Positions 12,990 through 27,200 of a stretch of DNA of 64,000 nt are shown one piece after another. Under the pieces are notes generated by a model, which made no database searches, had not been told where the DNA came from, and saw only the letters and a list, made by a program, of their open reading frames with translations. The stretch covers positions 2,666,001 through 2,730,000 of the forward strand of contig JAHRHY010000003.1 in assembly GCA_019671135.1 (NCBI GenBank). The letters run 5' to 3'. Made by a program: the position numbers and the translations under genes. Source of the DNA: Linnemannia hyalina (Eukaryota > Mortierellomycota > Mortierellomycetes > Mortierellales > Mortierellaceae). Positions within the stretch are counted from its first letter, which is position 1. Each line of letters opens with the position of its first letter.

Positions 12990-13334
12990 GAGAGCGAACG
13001 ATGCTGCCCCTTTTGGAAAAAGTGTTGTGGTAGATTGGATGGAGGAGATGGAGGAAAGGGAGAAGAAAAAAAATTGGAAAAACCCCCCCCTCCCCGCTTC
13101 AATCGTACATGCACACACTCACCCGGCCTTATTGTTTTCACATCTCTTGGATCCTTTTCTTACACATTTACACCTACGAACACAAGCAAAATACTAGCAC
13201 AAATAAAATAATAATAATCGAGACCTGTGAGGAATGGGATGCTTGTGTTTATGCATTTATATTTTTTTCGAATCGGCTGGGGTGGAGTGAGAGGAGGGGG
13301 GGTTGGTTCTGACGACTACTATTTTTTTTCGCGT
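12990..13334. other. Convergent 3' region (RhoGEF / ATP16)
   Basis: Contains a C8 run at 13084, AATAAAATAATAATAAT-type AT-rich sequence near 13204 that could serve the RhoGEF 3' end, and T-runs before the ATP16 stop. I see no gene here. Confidence 0.6.
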
Positions 13335-14585
13335 TTACTTGGCAAGGATGGCGGCCTGAAGGGACTCGAGGACCTCGACCTCGATCTTGGCAGCAAGCTT
13401 CTCCTCCTCGGTGGCGGCCGAGTTGGAAAGACGCTGAGCCTCGGCCAAGTTGTGGCGGACGGCCTAATTATTATTTTTTAGTAGGTGTGTAAAGATAGGA
13501 GCGAGATATTCATTAGTGACAACACTTTTCCTTTTGCCCAATCCTCTCTCTGTATTCGACGAGTGGTTTTTTTTTTCCTGAAGATTTACCTCGACGCTGA
13601 ACTCCTCGACGGGGAAGGCCTCGACGGCGTTGATGTTGAGGGTTGAGTCAGGGTTCATGGTAGCGAAACCTCCCGAGACTATGTTTTTCATTGACATAAA
13701 AGAACCTCGACGAGTTAGATCATCATGGTAAACTCTTGGGGGATCACATCTGGCCGTTATAGGTGCAGTGCTCTACTCCAATGGGTAGTAAAACGTTTTC
13801 GCGGGAAACATACTGCAGAACGCCAAAATATGATATCAAAATGATTACCGAAGAACTTCTTGGTGGTGGTGGCCTCGATGACCTCGATGACACCGGGGCG
13901 GAGCTGCTCGATGGAGGCAACGTGGGAGGCGAGGATACCCATATCTCCGGAGACGGCGGCAATGTTGACCTGGGTGACCGAGACATTCTTGAAGATGGTC
14001 TATTGGATCCCAATAAAAAAAAGTAGGGAAAATGTTAGGTGAAAGATAGTAGGCAGGAGTATGATCGGTTTTAAGCAGGAAAACCCATCAAAGAATGAGG
14101 AATACCTGGTGGGGGACGGCGAAGGTCAGACGGAGACCGGCGGTGGCGGCCTCAGTGGCGTAGGAGCGGACTATTTGAGAGGTGTAGGGGATAATGATAA
14201 AGAGTGCAGCCAAATTAGAGGTCTGTGACGCTTGACGATTGTGGTAGATATGATATGATAGAGCGACAGAGAGTCCATGGTCTCCTTCCTTGAAGAGTAC
14301 GAAAACCCTTCACAGTGCAAAATTTTGCTGCTCGATGGTGTATCCTGAAGGGTATGCGTTCACACGCGGTCCACTTTGGTCCTGCATGCACGTTCCTGGT
14401 TAGATCGACGTCTCCTTTTCGACGTTCCTGAGTCCCCGCTTTCACACCGTCTTGTGATGGGCGGCTGGGTTCCTGCAAAAAAGGTTGCTGATCTGAGTTG
14501 TCTTTGCTCGTTTTGCTGGGATGGAATGAGCTTTACCCATGCGCACGGGGCGGACGGCGCGGACGGAGCGGGCAAGGAAGTTCAT
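13335..14585 (-). CDS. ATP16: F1Fo ATP synthase subunit delta, mitochondrial
   Basis: On the minus strand, exons in transcript order are 14537-14585, 14106-14170, 13849-13999, 13590-13678 and 13335-13463. They are phase-consistent and give 160 residues. The product is the F1 central-stalk delta subunit (homologue of bacterial epsilon), which couples rotor movement to catalysis. The N-terminus MNFLARSVRAVRPVRMVRSY is an Arg-rich matrix-targeting presequence. The beta-sandwich has LRLTFAVPHQTIF, VNIAAVSGDMGILASHV, IEQLRPGVIEV and VSGGFATMNPDSTLNI. The C-terminal helical hairpin ends VEVLESLQAAILAK. The intron before the first exon boundary is the longest (366 nt). Codon bias is strong, as expected for an abundant protein. 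Confidence 0.93.
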
Positions 14586-15216
14586 GGCGAAAGGTGGTGT
14601 ACGGTTCTTTGAAAGAAGGAGGCAAGTTCTTGATGGAAGAGAGATGTAGTAAAGTAGATGCGGGCGAATGGATGTCTACTGCTTGGAACGTTATCTGATC
14701 GCATGGGCTGTGTAACAAGAAAAGATTTGCAGTGCCAGTGAATTGAGCTTGGCGTGGTACTCTAGAAGTGGAGCGGGTGATGGGTTTTTCATGTTGAGCC
14801 GTTGTCGGCGCCAAAGCAGAGCAGGGGAAGGGAGTCATACTTGCCGGCTGTATGGCATTGGCCCTTGGAGCAAACTTTTCTTTGAACGCTTACTACAAGG
14901 AACTGTTGTCGGAGAGGGCCGAAAGAAGAGGCAGCATGTCCGGATAGATCAATATCTTGGTGAGAGCGATAGCAAAAAGATCAAAATTTTGGATGGCGCA
15001 CTGACTGCAACATGGAAGGTGGAGAGAGAGATTTTTTTATTCGTTTCTCATTCTCCACTTTTTTATTCCATCTGTGACTCATCACCCATTCATACATCGT
15101 CAAACAACAACATCCTTTATTAAAACCTCACTTACTCATTCCTCATCTTTTCTTTCTCTTCCTCATCCTCAGCACGCTCCTCGCTCCTCTCTCACCAACA
15201 AACAAACAACAGAAAA
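14586..15216. other. Divergent promoter region (ATP16 / DAHP synthase)
   Basis: This 630-nt region separates two start codons facing away from each other. It holds a Gcn4-type site near the DAHP synthase side and a CT-rich leader with CAACAAACAAACAACAG just before ATG 15217. No coding feature is supported. Confidence 0.55.
15075..15081. promoter_or_regulatory. Candidate Gcn4/Cpc1 site (TGACTCA)
   Basis: The sequence TGACTCAT lies about 136 nt upstream of the DAHP synthase ATG. TGACTCA is the canonical binding site of Gcn4/Cpc1 bZIP activators, which induce amino-acid biosynthesis genes under starvation. Its position before an aromatic amino-acid gene makes function plausible but unproven. 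Confidence 0.5.
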
Positions 15217-17234
<2,018 letters not shown>

Positions 17235-17818
17235 AGTGCTCAAGTCTTTATCATATTAATTCAAAAAAAAAACAATGACAAAATACATCAATACGGTTGA
17301 ATGATTTTCGACAAGTGTTTAGAGTGGGTGCTATGCTGTTGTATGTTTGTGTTTGTTGGTTGACCTGCGTTTATTGTTGCAGGGGTGAAAGAGTGTTGTG
17401 GAGTAGACAAGGGAGGTCGGGTGAGTGCGATGCGATTTATTCGTTGGCTCTCAGAGCCCTATTTTTTCCTCTCCCTGTCACTGTGTCCACTTGCCCACTT
17501 CACCCTCCACCCGACCCACCTCAGTCGAACGCGATGGTTTGCATTCCCCCATAGAGAAGTGTCCTTTTCTGTTTATGCTCTCCACCAATAGCAGCGCGAT
17601 TCATCACATTCACTGCACTCACACCCTCTCTCTTTACGTTCTCTCGCGTTCCTTCATCTTCTTCGTCTTCTCGTTTTCTTTTTCGTCTTTCACTTTCATC
17701 GTTTCTCTTTCCTTCTTCTTCTTCTCATCTTCATCCTTCCTCCGACTCCCATCCCATTTCGACATACCCCCACTTCTATTTATTTCTACTTCTACTTCTA
17801 CTTCTACTTCTATTCGCA
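17235..17818. other. Intergenic: DAHP synthase 3' end and SND1 leader
   Basis: Contains AATAAA-poor A-rich sequence after the DAHP synthase stop, then a strongly pyrimidine-rich leader. A CTTCTA hexanucleotide is repeated about five times at 17785-17812, immediately before the SND1 ATG. No gene is seen. Confidence 0.6.
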
Positions 17819-20800
17819 ATGTCTGGTAAAGCAACTATCAAGTCTGTCCTCTCCGCCGACATGGTCGTCCTCAGCGGACGCCCCCGCCAAGGCGCCCCAC
17901 CTGCCACCCGCACTCTCGGCCTCAACTACATTCAAGCACCTAAGCTCGGCAATAAGGATCGCGCCGACGAGGTAAATCGCAACACTCATACTCTCGCATC
18001 GTGATGAACAGAAACGCTAGTTCATCAGCTCTTTTCACACAAAAACAATGATCTGATCAGATGGGGAAATAGCACCATCTACTCTCCTCCAGTCCAAAAC
18101 TGACCTTTCCCCCCCCCCCCCCCCCTTTTTTTACTTTTTTTATTTTCTCACACTTTTTCTTAATCTCTTGAGTAGCCATTCGCGTTCGCAGCCCGCAACT
18201 ACCTCCGCAAGCTCTTGGTGGGCAAGGAGGTGATGTTCCGGGTCGACTACACGGTTCCCAGCACCGGACGCGAATACGGTGCCATCTTTGTGAACCAGGA
18301 GAACATTGCCCATATGCTCGTCCGTGAAGGATGGGCAGATGTTCGTGAGATTAGAGCCTCGGATGCCGAGAATGTCGACGTTGAGGCTTTGTACTCTTAC
18401 AAGGCTGAGGCTCAGGCTGCTAAGCGCGGTATCTGGGCTGATAGTGCATCTGTAAGTTTTTGCTTTGTTGGCTGGTGTCAATGGAGATGTTCAACTGGAG
18501 ATGATTGGAGGCGACATTGGATATTGGCTTTTCACAGGATCAACAAAGGAAGAAGTGTAAATAAGTAGTTCAAGTATACTCACACGACACGATTTTGTTA
18601 TTTTTCTCTCCCTTTGTAGGGCGTTCGTAAAGCTCATTATAACCTCGAGAGAGACGCTGAATCATTCCTGGAAAAGTACAAGGGCAAGCCTCTTCAGGGT
18701 AAGACACCACCCTTGGAACCGTTGGGTTGGGGTAATTGGAGAACGAAGCAACAACGCGAGAAACTGATTTTTATTACCGTTTTATGACCCCTGATAGCTA
18801 TTATTGAGAGCATTCGTGATGGTTCTACTGTCCGCGCATGCTTAACGCTACCCAACGACGAATATCAGTACATTACTCTTATGATTTCCGGAATCAGGGC
18901 ACCCGTCATTCGTCAAGGAATCGCCAACACCGACGACCTCGTTGAGCCATTCGCGGAGGAGGTATGATCCATATTTTATGGCATTGATTGCTGCTGGTGG
19001 CGTAACTTTTTCTCTTTCACGATTTCCACACATGTGAACATAGCACTAACAAGCAATACGAAATGCTTTTGATTAGGCCAAGTTCTTTGTCGAGTCGCGT
19101 TTGCTTCAGCGTGAGGTTCGCGTGATCTTGGAGATGGTTGGACAGAACGGAAACAACTTTTTTGGGACGATTCAGCACCCTGCCGGAAACATTGCCGAGG
19201 CTTTGGTCGCCCAGGGTTTGGCCAAGGTCGCTGACTGGAGCATTACGCACGTCACTGGTGGCCCAGCAGCTCTCCGTGCCGCTGAGCGCAAGGCTCAGGC
19301 TTCCAAAGCCCGCCTCTGGCAGGCTCACGTCGAGAAGTCCAAGGGCAAGGACAACGAATTCGACGCCACTGTAAGTTTCTGGGAAGAGGGAGGATGTGAC
19401 TTCAATTTAACAGTCATCACTCTGATCACTCATCACTAACTCTATTGGTTTCAATGATGGACTATAGGTCGCAAGAATCATGACTGGAGATACCGTTATT
19501 GTACGCAATGCCAAGGGTCAGGAGCGCAAGCTGAGACTCTCCAACATCAAGGCACCCATGAGGTAAAGAACATGGCGATATTTGTGCCGCAGTAGCAAGG
19601 AGGCGAAACTTTGTTCTGTTTGCAAAAACTCCAATAGATCCAACATCAACTGACCCGTATTCGTCATTCTACAAATCATTCAATCAATTAGACTTGCTCA
19701 GCAGAAGGGAGTTGAGATTGCCTCGTTCGACTGGGAGGCCAAGGAGTTCCTCCGCAAGAGACTCATTGGCAAGAACGTCCACGTTACTATCGACTATGTC
19801 AAGCCTCCCTCTGACCAGTTCCCCGAGAGCACCGAGTGCGCCACCATCAAGATCGGAGAGATCAACGTCGCTGAGCAGCTCGTGTTGAAGGGTCTTGCCG
19901 ATGTCATCAAGTCCCGCGAGGACCGCTCCCAATACTACGATCAGCTTTTGGTTGCCGAGGTCAAAGCCAAGGAGGAGGGCAAGGGCAAGCATTCTGCCAA
20001 GGAGCCCCCCAAGTACAAGTGGTCCGATGCTTCCGAGAACGCTGCCAAGGCCAAGCAGTTCTTGCCTTTCTTCCAGCGTGGAGGCCGTACGCAGGCCATT
20101 GTCGAGTATGTTGCCAACGGCTCCCGTTTCAAGCTGATCATTCCCAAGGAGAACTGCAAGTTGACCTTTGTCCTTGGTGGTGTCCGCTGCCCCCGTGCCG
20201 CTGGTCGCCCCGGCGATAAGGCTGAGCCTTTCGGTGCTGAGGCTTTGGACTTTGTTTCTCGCCGCTGCCAGCAGCGGGAGGTTGAGATTGAGATCGAGTC
20301 CTTGGACAAGACTGGAGGTTTCATTGGATCGATGTGGCTCAACAAGACTGATAACGTTGCCGCATTGCTCCTCGAAGAAGGTTTGGCCACGATCCACAGT
20401 TACAGCGCAGACCAGAGCAAGCATTCTGGACTCCTCTACTCTGCTGAGCGTGCCGCCAAGCAGGAGCGCAAGAACATCTGGGCCAACGAGGATCCCAACG
20501 CTGTCCAGGAGGAGGAGGAGGTCGATACCTCCAAGCCCATCAAGAAAGAGTACTTGGATGTCGTTGTCTCTGAGATTGTCTCTGGAGGCCACTTTTACGT
20601 CCAGGTGATCAACCAGAACATCCAGAGCCTCGAGAAGATGATGGCTGATCTCGGAATCCATCACAAGAACGCCCACAGCGCCCCCGAGAGCTGGAAGCCC
20701 CGCAACGGCGAGATTGTCAGCGCCAAGTTCACAGAGGACAACCAGTGGTACCGCGCCAAAGTCATCCGCAGCGTTCCCGAGTCCAAGAGCGTCGAGGTGA

Positions 20801-21392
20801 TCTATGTCGACTATGGTAACTCTGAGACGATCCCATTGACCCGCGTCGTCCCTCTGCCATCACAGTTCAACAGTCTTCCCCAGCAGGCCCAGGAGGCTGT
20901 CCTGTCATATGTCAAGGTCCCCGAACTCAAGGATGATTATGGTGTTGAGGCTGCGACCCGCTTCCGCGATTTGGTGGGTGGACGTCAGTTGGTGGGTGTT
21001 ATTGAGCAGCGCGAGCACAATGTGATGCACTTGACTCTGTATGACCCCAGCGTCTCGCAGGATCCCGACCGCAGCTTGAACGCAGAGTTGGTCCGTGATG
21101 GTCTCGCCACTGTCTTTGTCAAGTCCCGCTATGCCCGTCACCCCAGTAACCAGGCCCTCGTTAGCAAGTTGCAAGAGTCAACCGCCTTGGCTAAACGCGA
21201 ACGTGTAAGTTTTTTTTTTTTTTTTTTTTTTTTGTATATATATATATTTCCAATGGGACATGAACGAGAGCAATGAGAAAAAAGCGGATTGTTATTAACC
21301 CTTTCATCTTTCCTCCCCTTTGCTTTGATGAATAGTTGAACTTGTTCGAATACGGTGACAATACCGCAGATGACGAGGATTCTCGCTATTAA
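17819..21392 (+). CDS. SND1: Tudor staphylococcal nuclease (SND1 / Tudor-SN)
   Basis: Eight exons (17819-17971, 18176-18451, 18620-18698, 18798-18961, 19077-19370, 19468-19562, 19692-21204, 21336-21392) give 876 residues with matching phases. The protein carries four staphylococcal-nuclease-like repeats, each starting with a 'V..V.sGD.v.v' strand (MSGKATIKSVLSADMVVLSG; IIESIRDGSTVRACL; VARIMTGDTVIVRNAKGQ; IVEYVANGSRFKLIIPKEN). A Tudor domain follows near 660-760 (WYRAKVIRSVP, VIYVDYGNSETIPL), then a fifth partial SN segment. Homologues bind RNA and symmetric dimethyl-arginine partners and act in RNA decay, splicing and stress granules. Saccharomyces lacks the gene. Intron 1 holds a C15 run and intron 7 a T23 run. 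Confidence 0.95.
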
Positions 21393-24212
21393 AAGACAAA
21401 GTCATTTTTTCATAAGGGGCGAAGGGGAGGTGAATGGTGGCCTTTCTTCCTTTTTCACTTCATCCCTCTCCTCCCCCGCAAAAAAATGTCCAATGTAAAT
21501 AAACAAAGAATGAAATCAAAAACACCTCACCCTTCAGTGCACCATCCACCAGTTACAGTTTGGAACCTGGTTCTTCACAGGTTAAACGGTGGACAAAATA
21601 AAATTAGTCGCGAGTAAAGGGGATTCTTCCCATCCTCTCTATCATTAATAACCTCCTCCCAACGAACTCTCCAACAGCCGCTCGTCAGTAACGAGTGGGT
21701 CTTTGGTCGCTCCAGGGCTGATCTCATCCTCATGTGTGGCTAGCGAAGCGCCACACGTGCAGAAACCCTCTCGGGCGATGTAACTGTTCCCTTGACTCTA
21801 GTCACCTCGGGGGCCTTGTGTATCTGGACATCTTGTCCTTGGCGGAGATGCCCTGGGTCTGCTCCCACGCGATCGTCGATGTCAGGTATCAACCTCTTAA
21901 CCCGTCTTAGCGACGTCCAGGCCTGGTGGTGGCGGATTGTCGTTTGTCATTTGAGGTGCTGTCGTAGATCGATGGGAGAGGGAGGGTGAGAAAGACAGAG
22001 AAGAGAAAGAGGGAAGGACCTCTTGATATTGCATGGTGGTGCTTCTTTTGACTCCTGAGAAAACAAAGGAATGAGTGACATTAGAAAAGCGCTTGTGCGC
22101 TTTGTTTTTTCTAATAAACACGCTTTGATCGCGTACGACAAGAGGGGACGACAAGAATGGAAGACAAGAAAGGAAGACAAGAAGGGAAGACAAGCTGAAG
22201 TCTGGAAGACTCTTGGTACCAGTTGATGGAGAGTTGAGAAACAAAGGAGGTTGAGACTTTCTCCCTGCTTCTCATCTTTTTGTTTCCCTCCTTATTCTCA
22301 TCTTCATCCTTGAGGAGCGAGTGCGAAGACAGGTGAACGCGAGAGAGAAGTGAAAGAGGAAGTGAAGAGAAAAAAGGGAGAGAGAAGTGGAAAGGTATGA
22401 GCCAGATAGAGAGCCTTTTTTGAGCTAGCCTCTTTTCGTTTTTTAATGTGTATCCACACCGTAAAACGATTGTCCCTTCCGTCTTCAAGCCTTTTATGAA
22501 CGAACACTACCGATTTTTGGACATCCTTGTGCTGTCTCCTCGTTTTTAGGCTGGATTTTTATTTTATACGTGTGCCTTTACGCTTTCTTTCTGTGCTCTT
22601 GCAGCTGTGCTGGTGTTTGAGATCTCGTTTTGCTGGGAATTTTTCTGGGTCTGCTGAGCACTGTTGAACAAACAACGACAAAGAGAGAAGGAAGGAAGAT
22701 AAGGGTGGGCTGGTTGTCAGGCAAGGCGATAGAGCACATACACTACACCATTGTCATTCCACATGGGCATACTAGGCCCCTAGATAAGGCTTTCTTTCTT
22801 ACTTTCATTATTTTACCTGGTCGAATGACTCAAAAAAATCGAGGATGAAATGAATGAGCGAATTAGAGGTGCTGGGAGAGGGAGAGATAGGAAGTAAGCG
22901 GGGGTAATTGTTCAGTGTGAGTAGCGACCCTCATTGTGTGTACACCTCTTGTCCACTCTGTCCCTTGCACCCTTGCTCTCTGTGTCTTCCCAGCCTTGTT
23001 CCTTCACAGAGAATGAGTGTTGATAGCGCTTCCCTTGTTTTGTTGTCTTCATTCCTCTGACGTTCGGTCATAAATGAACAAGGACCCCTCTTTCTCTCTA
23101 TTTGTTTATTGTCGTTTCTTCTTCCGCACCCTCTCCCCCTCCCTCATGCTCAGTCTCTCCCTTCTTTATCCTTCTTCTTCCCTCTCTTCCTCTTTCTTCT
23201 GTTCATCCTATCATCCCATCATCTTTCCTCTCCTTCCTCTCCTGTTCCTTCTTCTCCTCCTGTTAGTCCCTGTTGGCTCCTGGCTGCTGCTGGTGGTTTC
23301 TGCTGCCTTGCTTCCTACTCCTGATATTGTTGTACATGCCTTCTTCTTTTCATCTTCCACCTCCTTTTCCTAGACTGTGGTGAAAGTATTTGTTTATCAT
23401 TTTCGTTCTGTGGGTATCTGCACCACCTTACATGCCTCCAACTTGAACCGTGCAAGAAAATATTAACCGCCTTTTACTGAATGCATCGCTTTTATTCTTT
23501 TATTCTTTTATATTTTGCGGACAAGCGATTGATTACTCGTGTACCCAGTCTCATTTTTTTCTCTTGTGTTTCCCTCGTTAACTTTGGGTGTAAATAAAGC
23601 GCGCTTCTTTTCTCCTCTTCATACCTTTTCACAACTGATCTGTCACGACCTTTATTTATTTTAGCTCTTCGTTCTTGTCGCGAACAAAGATCTTATTTTC
23701 CGCGTTTCTTCGTTCTTTCTCTTCTTCTACTCCCACCCCGCCTGCTCTTCCTTATTCAGCCTTCCTCATTTCGTTCATTCCGTTCATTCACATCTCTCAT
23801 TCACTTTTCTCAATTATTATTTTTTCCTCATTCATTTTCTTTTCGTACAGACCTCTCTCACTATCTGCTTACAACATCAACACTTCGCACGCACCTCGCT
23901 AATGTTCATGGCGACGTAAAATCATTTGCGAATTCATTAAGTTTAAACAGCTCTATCCTCACCCGCCTCGCACGCACACAATTAGATAATCCTCCGAAAA
24001 CAAACCTGCCCTTTCTTTGCTGCCAACAGACCCATACCATTTTCTCTTAATCAGCAACCAAGAGTAACCATTCTACCCAATCCAACTTTTTTCCACAACG
24101 GCTCTCTGCTTTTTTTTATTACCTTCCATCGCTCTTACCTTCTCTCCCAACGCATTTCGTTTATTTTCCCTCCCTCCCTCCCCTCCTCTGTACATTTTAT
24201 TACATATAAGCC
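21393..24212. other. 2.8-kb intergenic region before Zn2Cys6 gene
   Basis: The first part (21645-21960) is GC-richer and reads like coding on the minus strand (see findings). At 22150-22194 a 13-nt GA-rich unit (GACAAGAAxGGAA) repeats 3.5 times. The remainder to 24212 is CT-rich and low-complexity, probably the promoter and leader of the transcription-factor gene. I could not build any complete gene. Confidence 0.5.
22150..22194. repeat. 13-nt tandem repeat, purine-rich
   Basis: Three and a half head-to-tail copies of GACAAGAA(T/A/G)GGAA, differing only at the ninth base. It is non-coding in context. Confidence 0.85.
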
Positions 24213-27200
24213 ATGGACAACATGATGTCTACCGAATCGTTGGATTCACCGTCACAGCCTTCCTCTTCTTCCTCGACCCACTTTGCCGCCAACATGACAG
24301 TGCGACGACGCTCAAAGATGGCCTGTGATACCTGCCACTACCGGTAAGGAGCTTCAACAGCAAACAATAGCTTGCACCCTCTTCTCCCTCGACTTCCGAG
24401 AGAAACAGACTACCAATGACTTGTTTGGTCGACCCAGCGCCCCCTCCTTTATTTTACAATACCTCTAATGACCTCGGGGCCAAGGTCGGGGTAGTATGGG
24501 AGTGGCCTGTTCTTTTTCTTGTGATGAAGGTGTTTAATTTGCTGTAGTACTTGGTTGAATGCCTTTTCATGTGGACACCTGTCATTGTAGTTGAATTTGA
24601 TTGCTGCCCTTGGTACCACATACAAATACAAACACGCTGCCTTGCATTGCAGCAGAACAAAAACAATGGTCTAAAAAGGGATACATACACACGAAGCAAA
24701 TGAATATCTTACTGATCAGCGCAAATACGCTTGCTTGTACCCAGTTGAGAAAAGAGAGAGGGAGAGGGAACCAAGTAACTAAAGGTTGTTATGTTCTCCT
24801 TTCCCCCCTCCACCTATTATTCTATCCCTCACCGTCCCTCCCTTTCTCCCTCTCCTTCTAACCCCCTCACCCTCTTTCGTTCACAGTATTTGTTTGTTTG
24901 TGCGCCTTTCTGAGTGTCATTTTGTCTTTATCTCTGTCACTCTCACCCTCGCTATCTCCTCCCTTTCTCACCTTCTTCAGTCCCCTCCACCTCCTCTTTT
25001 GTCTTCTTCTGTATCCTTTCTTTCTCCACGAAAAGTGTAACAAAAAGAGTATTATCTCCTACTAGTAATAACATCCCAACGTGTAAGCAGCTTTCCGGCG
25101 TGCGTTTGTTTGTGTTGCGTGTGCTTCCATTACTTCTTTTTCCTGGGTCGTCTTAATTCGCGCCCCCTCTCCTCAAACACATCCAAAGTTCACGACGTCC
25201 CCCAAATGTAATCGCGAATGAGAGTACCAATGTTTCCTCTCCCCTTCTCTCTTTTTTTCTCTCGCTCATGTCCTCCTGACATACAAACCATATCCTTCGT
25301 AGGTATCCCTTGCCCTTTGTATATTTTTTTTCTTCTTCATCAATCCCTTCGTTCCAAGGAACGAAAAAAGAGCACAGCAGTGCAGTACACTCACCATACA
25401 TCAGATGTGTTCAAACCTGGGCTGAGTATTACAATTGATGCTGTCGCCCGTCGGTGTTGTTTATTGTTGTTATTGTTGTCGGTCTGAACATGGGTGACCC
25501 TGCTTTTGTTTGCATTTCACACTACTCGAAACGCCAAAAAATGGCGTAGCAAATGCCTGCATGAGGACCACCAAAAAACCACCTCCAGGCTATTTTATCC
25601 CTTGTTTAGCTGCAGCATCTAACGCTTACCCGTCTATCTTTTCTTTTTTCCCTCTCTCCCCTTGCCTGAAATGAAAATGCAATCCCAATCATGCTAGCAA
25701 GATCAAGTGCAACGTTGAGAGATGCTATCCATGCAAAAATTGCGAAAAGAATTCTGTGCAATGTACCATGGTCGGACCAAGCATGCGGCCCCCTCGCTCC
25801 ATCTCAGGATCATCATCTGCCGCTGCAGCAGCAGCCGTAGCCATGGCCATGGCCACAGTTGCGAATGCTCGGTTATCGGGTGCTGCTAGTGGGAATGGAG
25901 GATACAACTTTGAGGGACCTTTGGATCAAGACGGCAACTTGATCATCTTACGTGCTATTCCGGCCGATGAGCGCAACCGATTGGCGGCTGGGAGAATGGA
26001 GGACTATCAGTCAATGGGAATGTTCAACCCTTTGTGGGCGCGTGCCGGACTCTCCGCCAGAGGACCCGACTCGACAGGTTCGCGTTCGATGGAGCTCCCA
26101 GCAGCTAGCTATCATGGCCATCGCAAACTCCACGCCTATTCGTCCCCGTCTCCAACACTACCGCCAACTTCTAGAGGGATTTTTCCAATGGGGGCGTCTT
26201 CAATCTACTCGGCCACCGACCCTCTCTCAGGATATACACGAACTCAACAGAGCCCACCCTTGACAATTGCAACAGGTCGCTATGTATCGACACCTACACC
26301 TGGTTCACATGACATGGTTTCAGACCCGAAACGGTTGGCTGGATTCGACTACTTCAACCTCCCTCTCACCCAGTCCACCGCCTCTACTCCTTCAGTCACT
26401 TCGCCCTCATTCGCAGCTCATACTAGAAGTTTTGCTCAGCTCAGTTTGATGGACGACTCATCGTTATCGGCCTCGTTGCCCCCAACTCCAACCCAGTCCA
26501 ACTTCGACAAGTACGATGATGGGATGGATCCCACGTCCCTCTATAAAGCTCCAGTCCCGCTTTACCCCGCACAGACTTCTCAGTCTCCTCATCGTCCCAA
26601 TGGACAGTCACTACCAGCACAGCACAAGCAGCTGAGAACCGCATCAGTCTCACCTCACCCTCAAGGTCGCGACGTTCGACACCAGCCATTCGGTTTCCCT
26701 GACCGTCGATCGTCTCTGCCCTGGGATGCCCGCATTTCGTCCCACTCTGGATCGTTGGACAGCAGAGGAGCATCCAAGGGCTCTCGTCAACAGCCTGGAT
26801 CGTCCATTACGTCTGCCTCCACTGTTCATGGCTACAAAGGTCGCGGGCGCAACAGCCTTCCTCAGTCGTTTCTTGTGCGGTCCAACAGCACGCCCGCCAT
26901 CTTTGGTTTGCCATCTACACCCATGACGACCTTGGAACACCAGAAACAGCATCAGCAGCAACAACAGCAAGCCCATTTCAACCTGCAAAGCTGGCACGGT
27001 CTGCGACCCAAAGTTGAATACGACACTAGCAGTACCTCAACCACGATTGTCGAAAGGGCTACCCAGGACCTCATTACGGCGACTGGACACCTCCGATGCA
27101 CTCTCGCTCAGCAACAGTCGTCGGAATACTTTATGGAGAATCATGATCAGCTTCAAACACGCGGTGTCGCTCCCTTCGATCGTTCGTTCCACAACAATGC

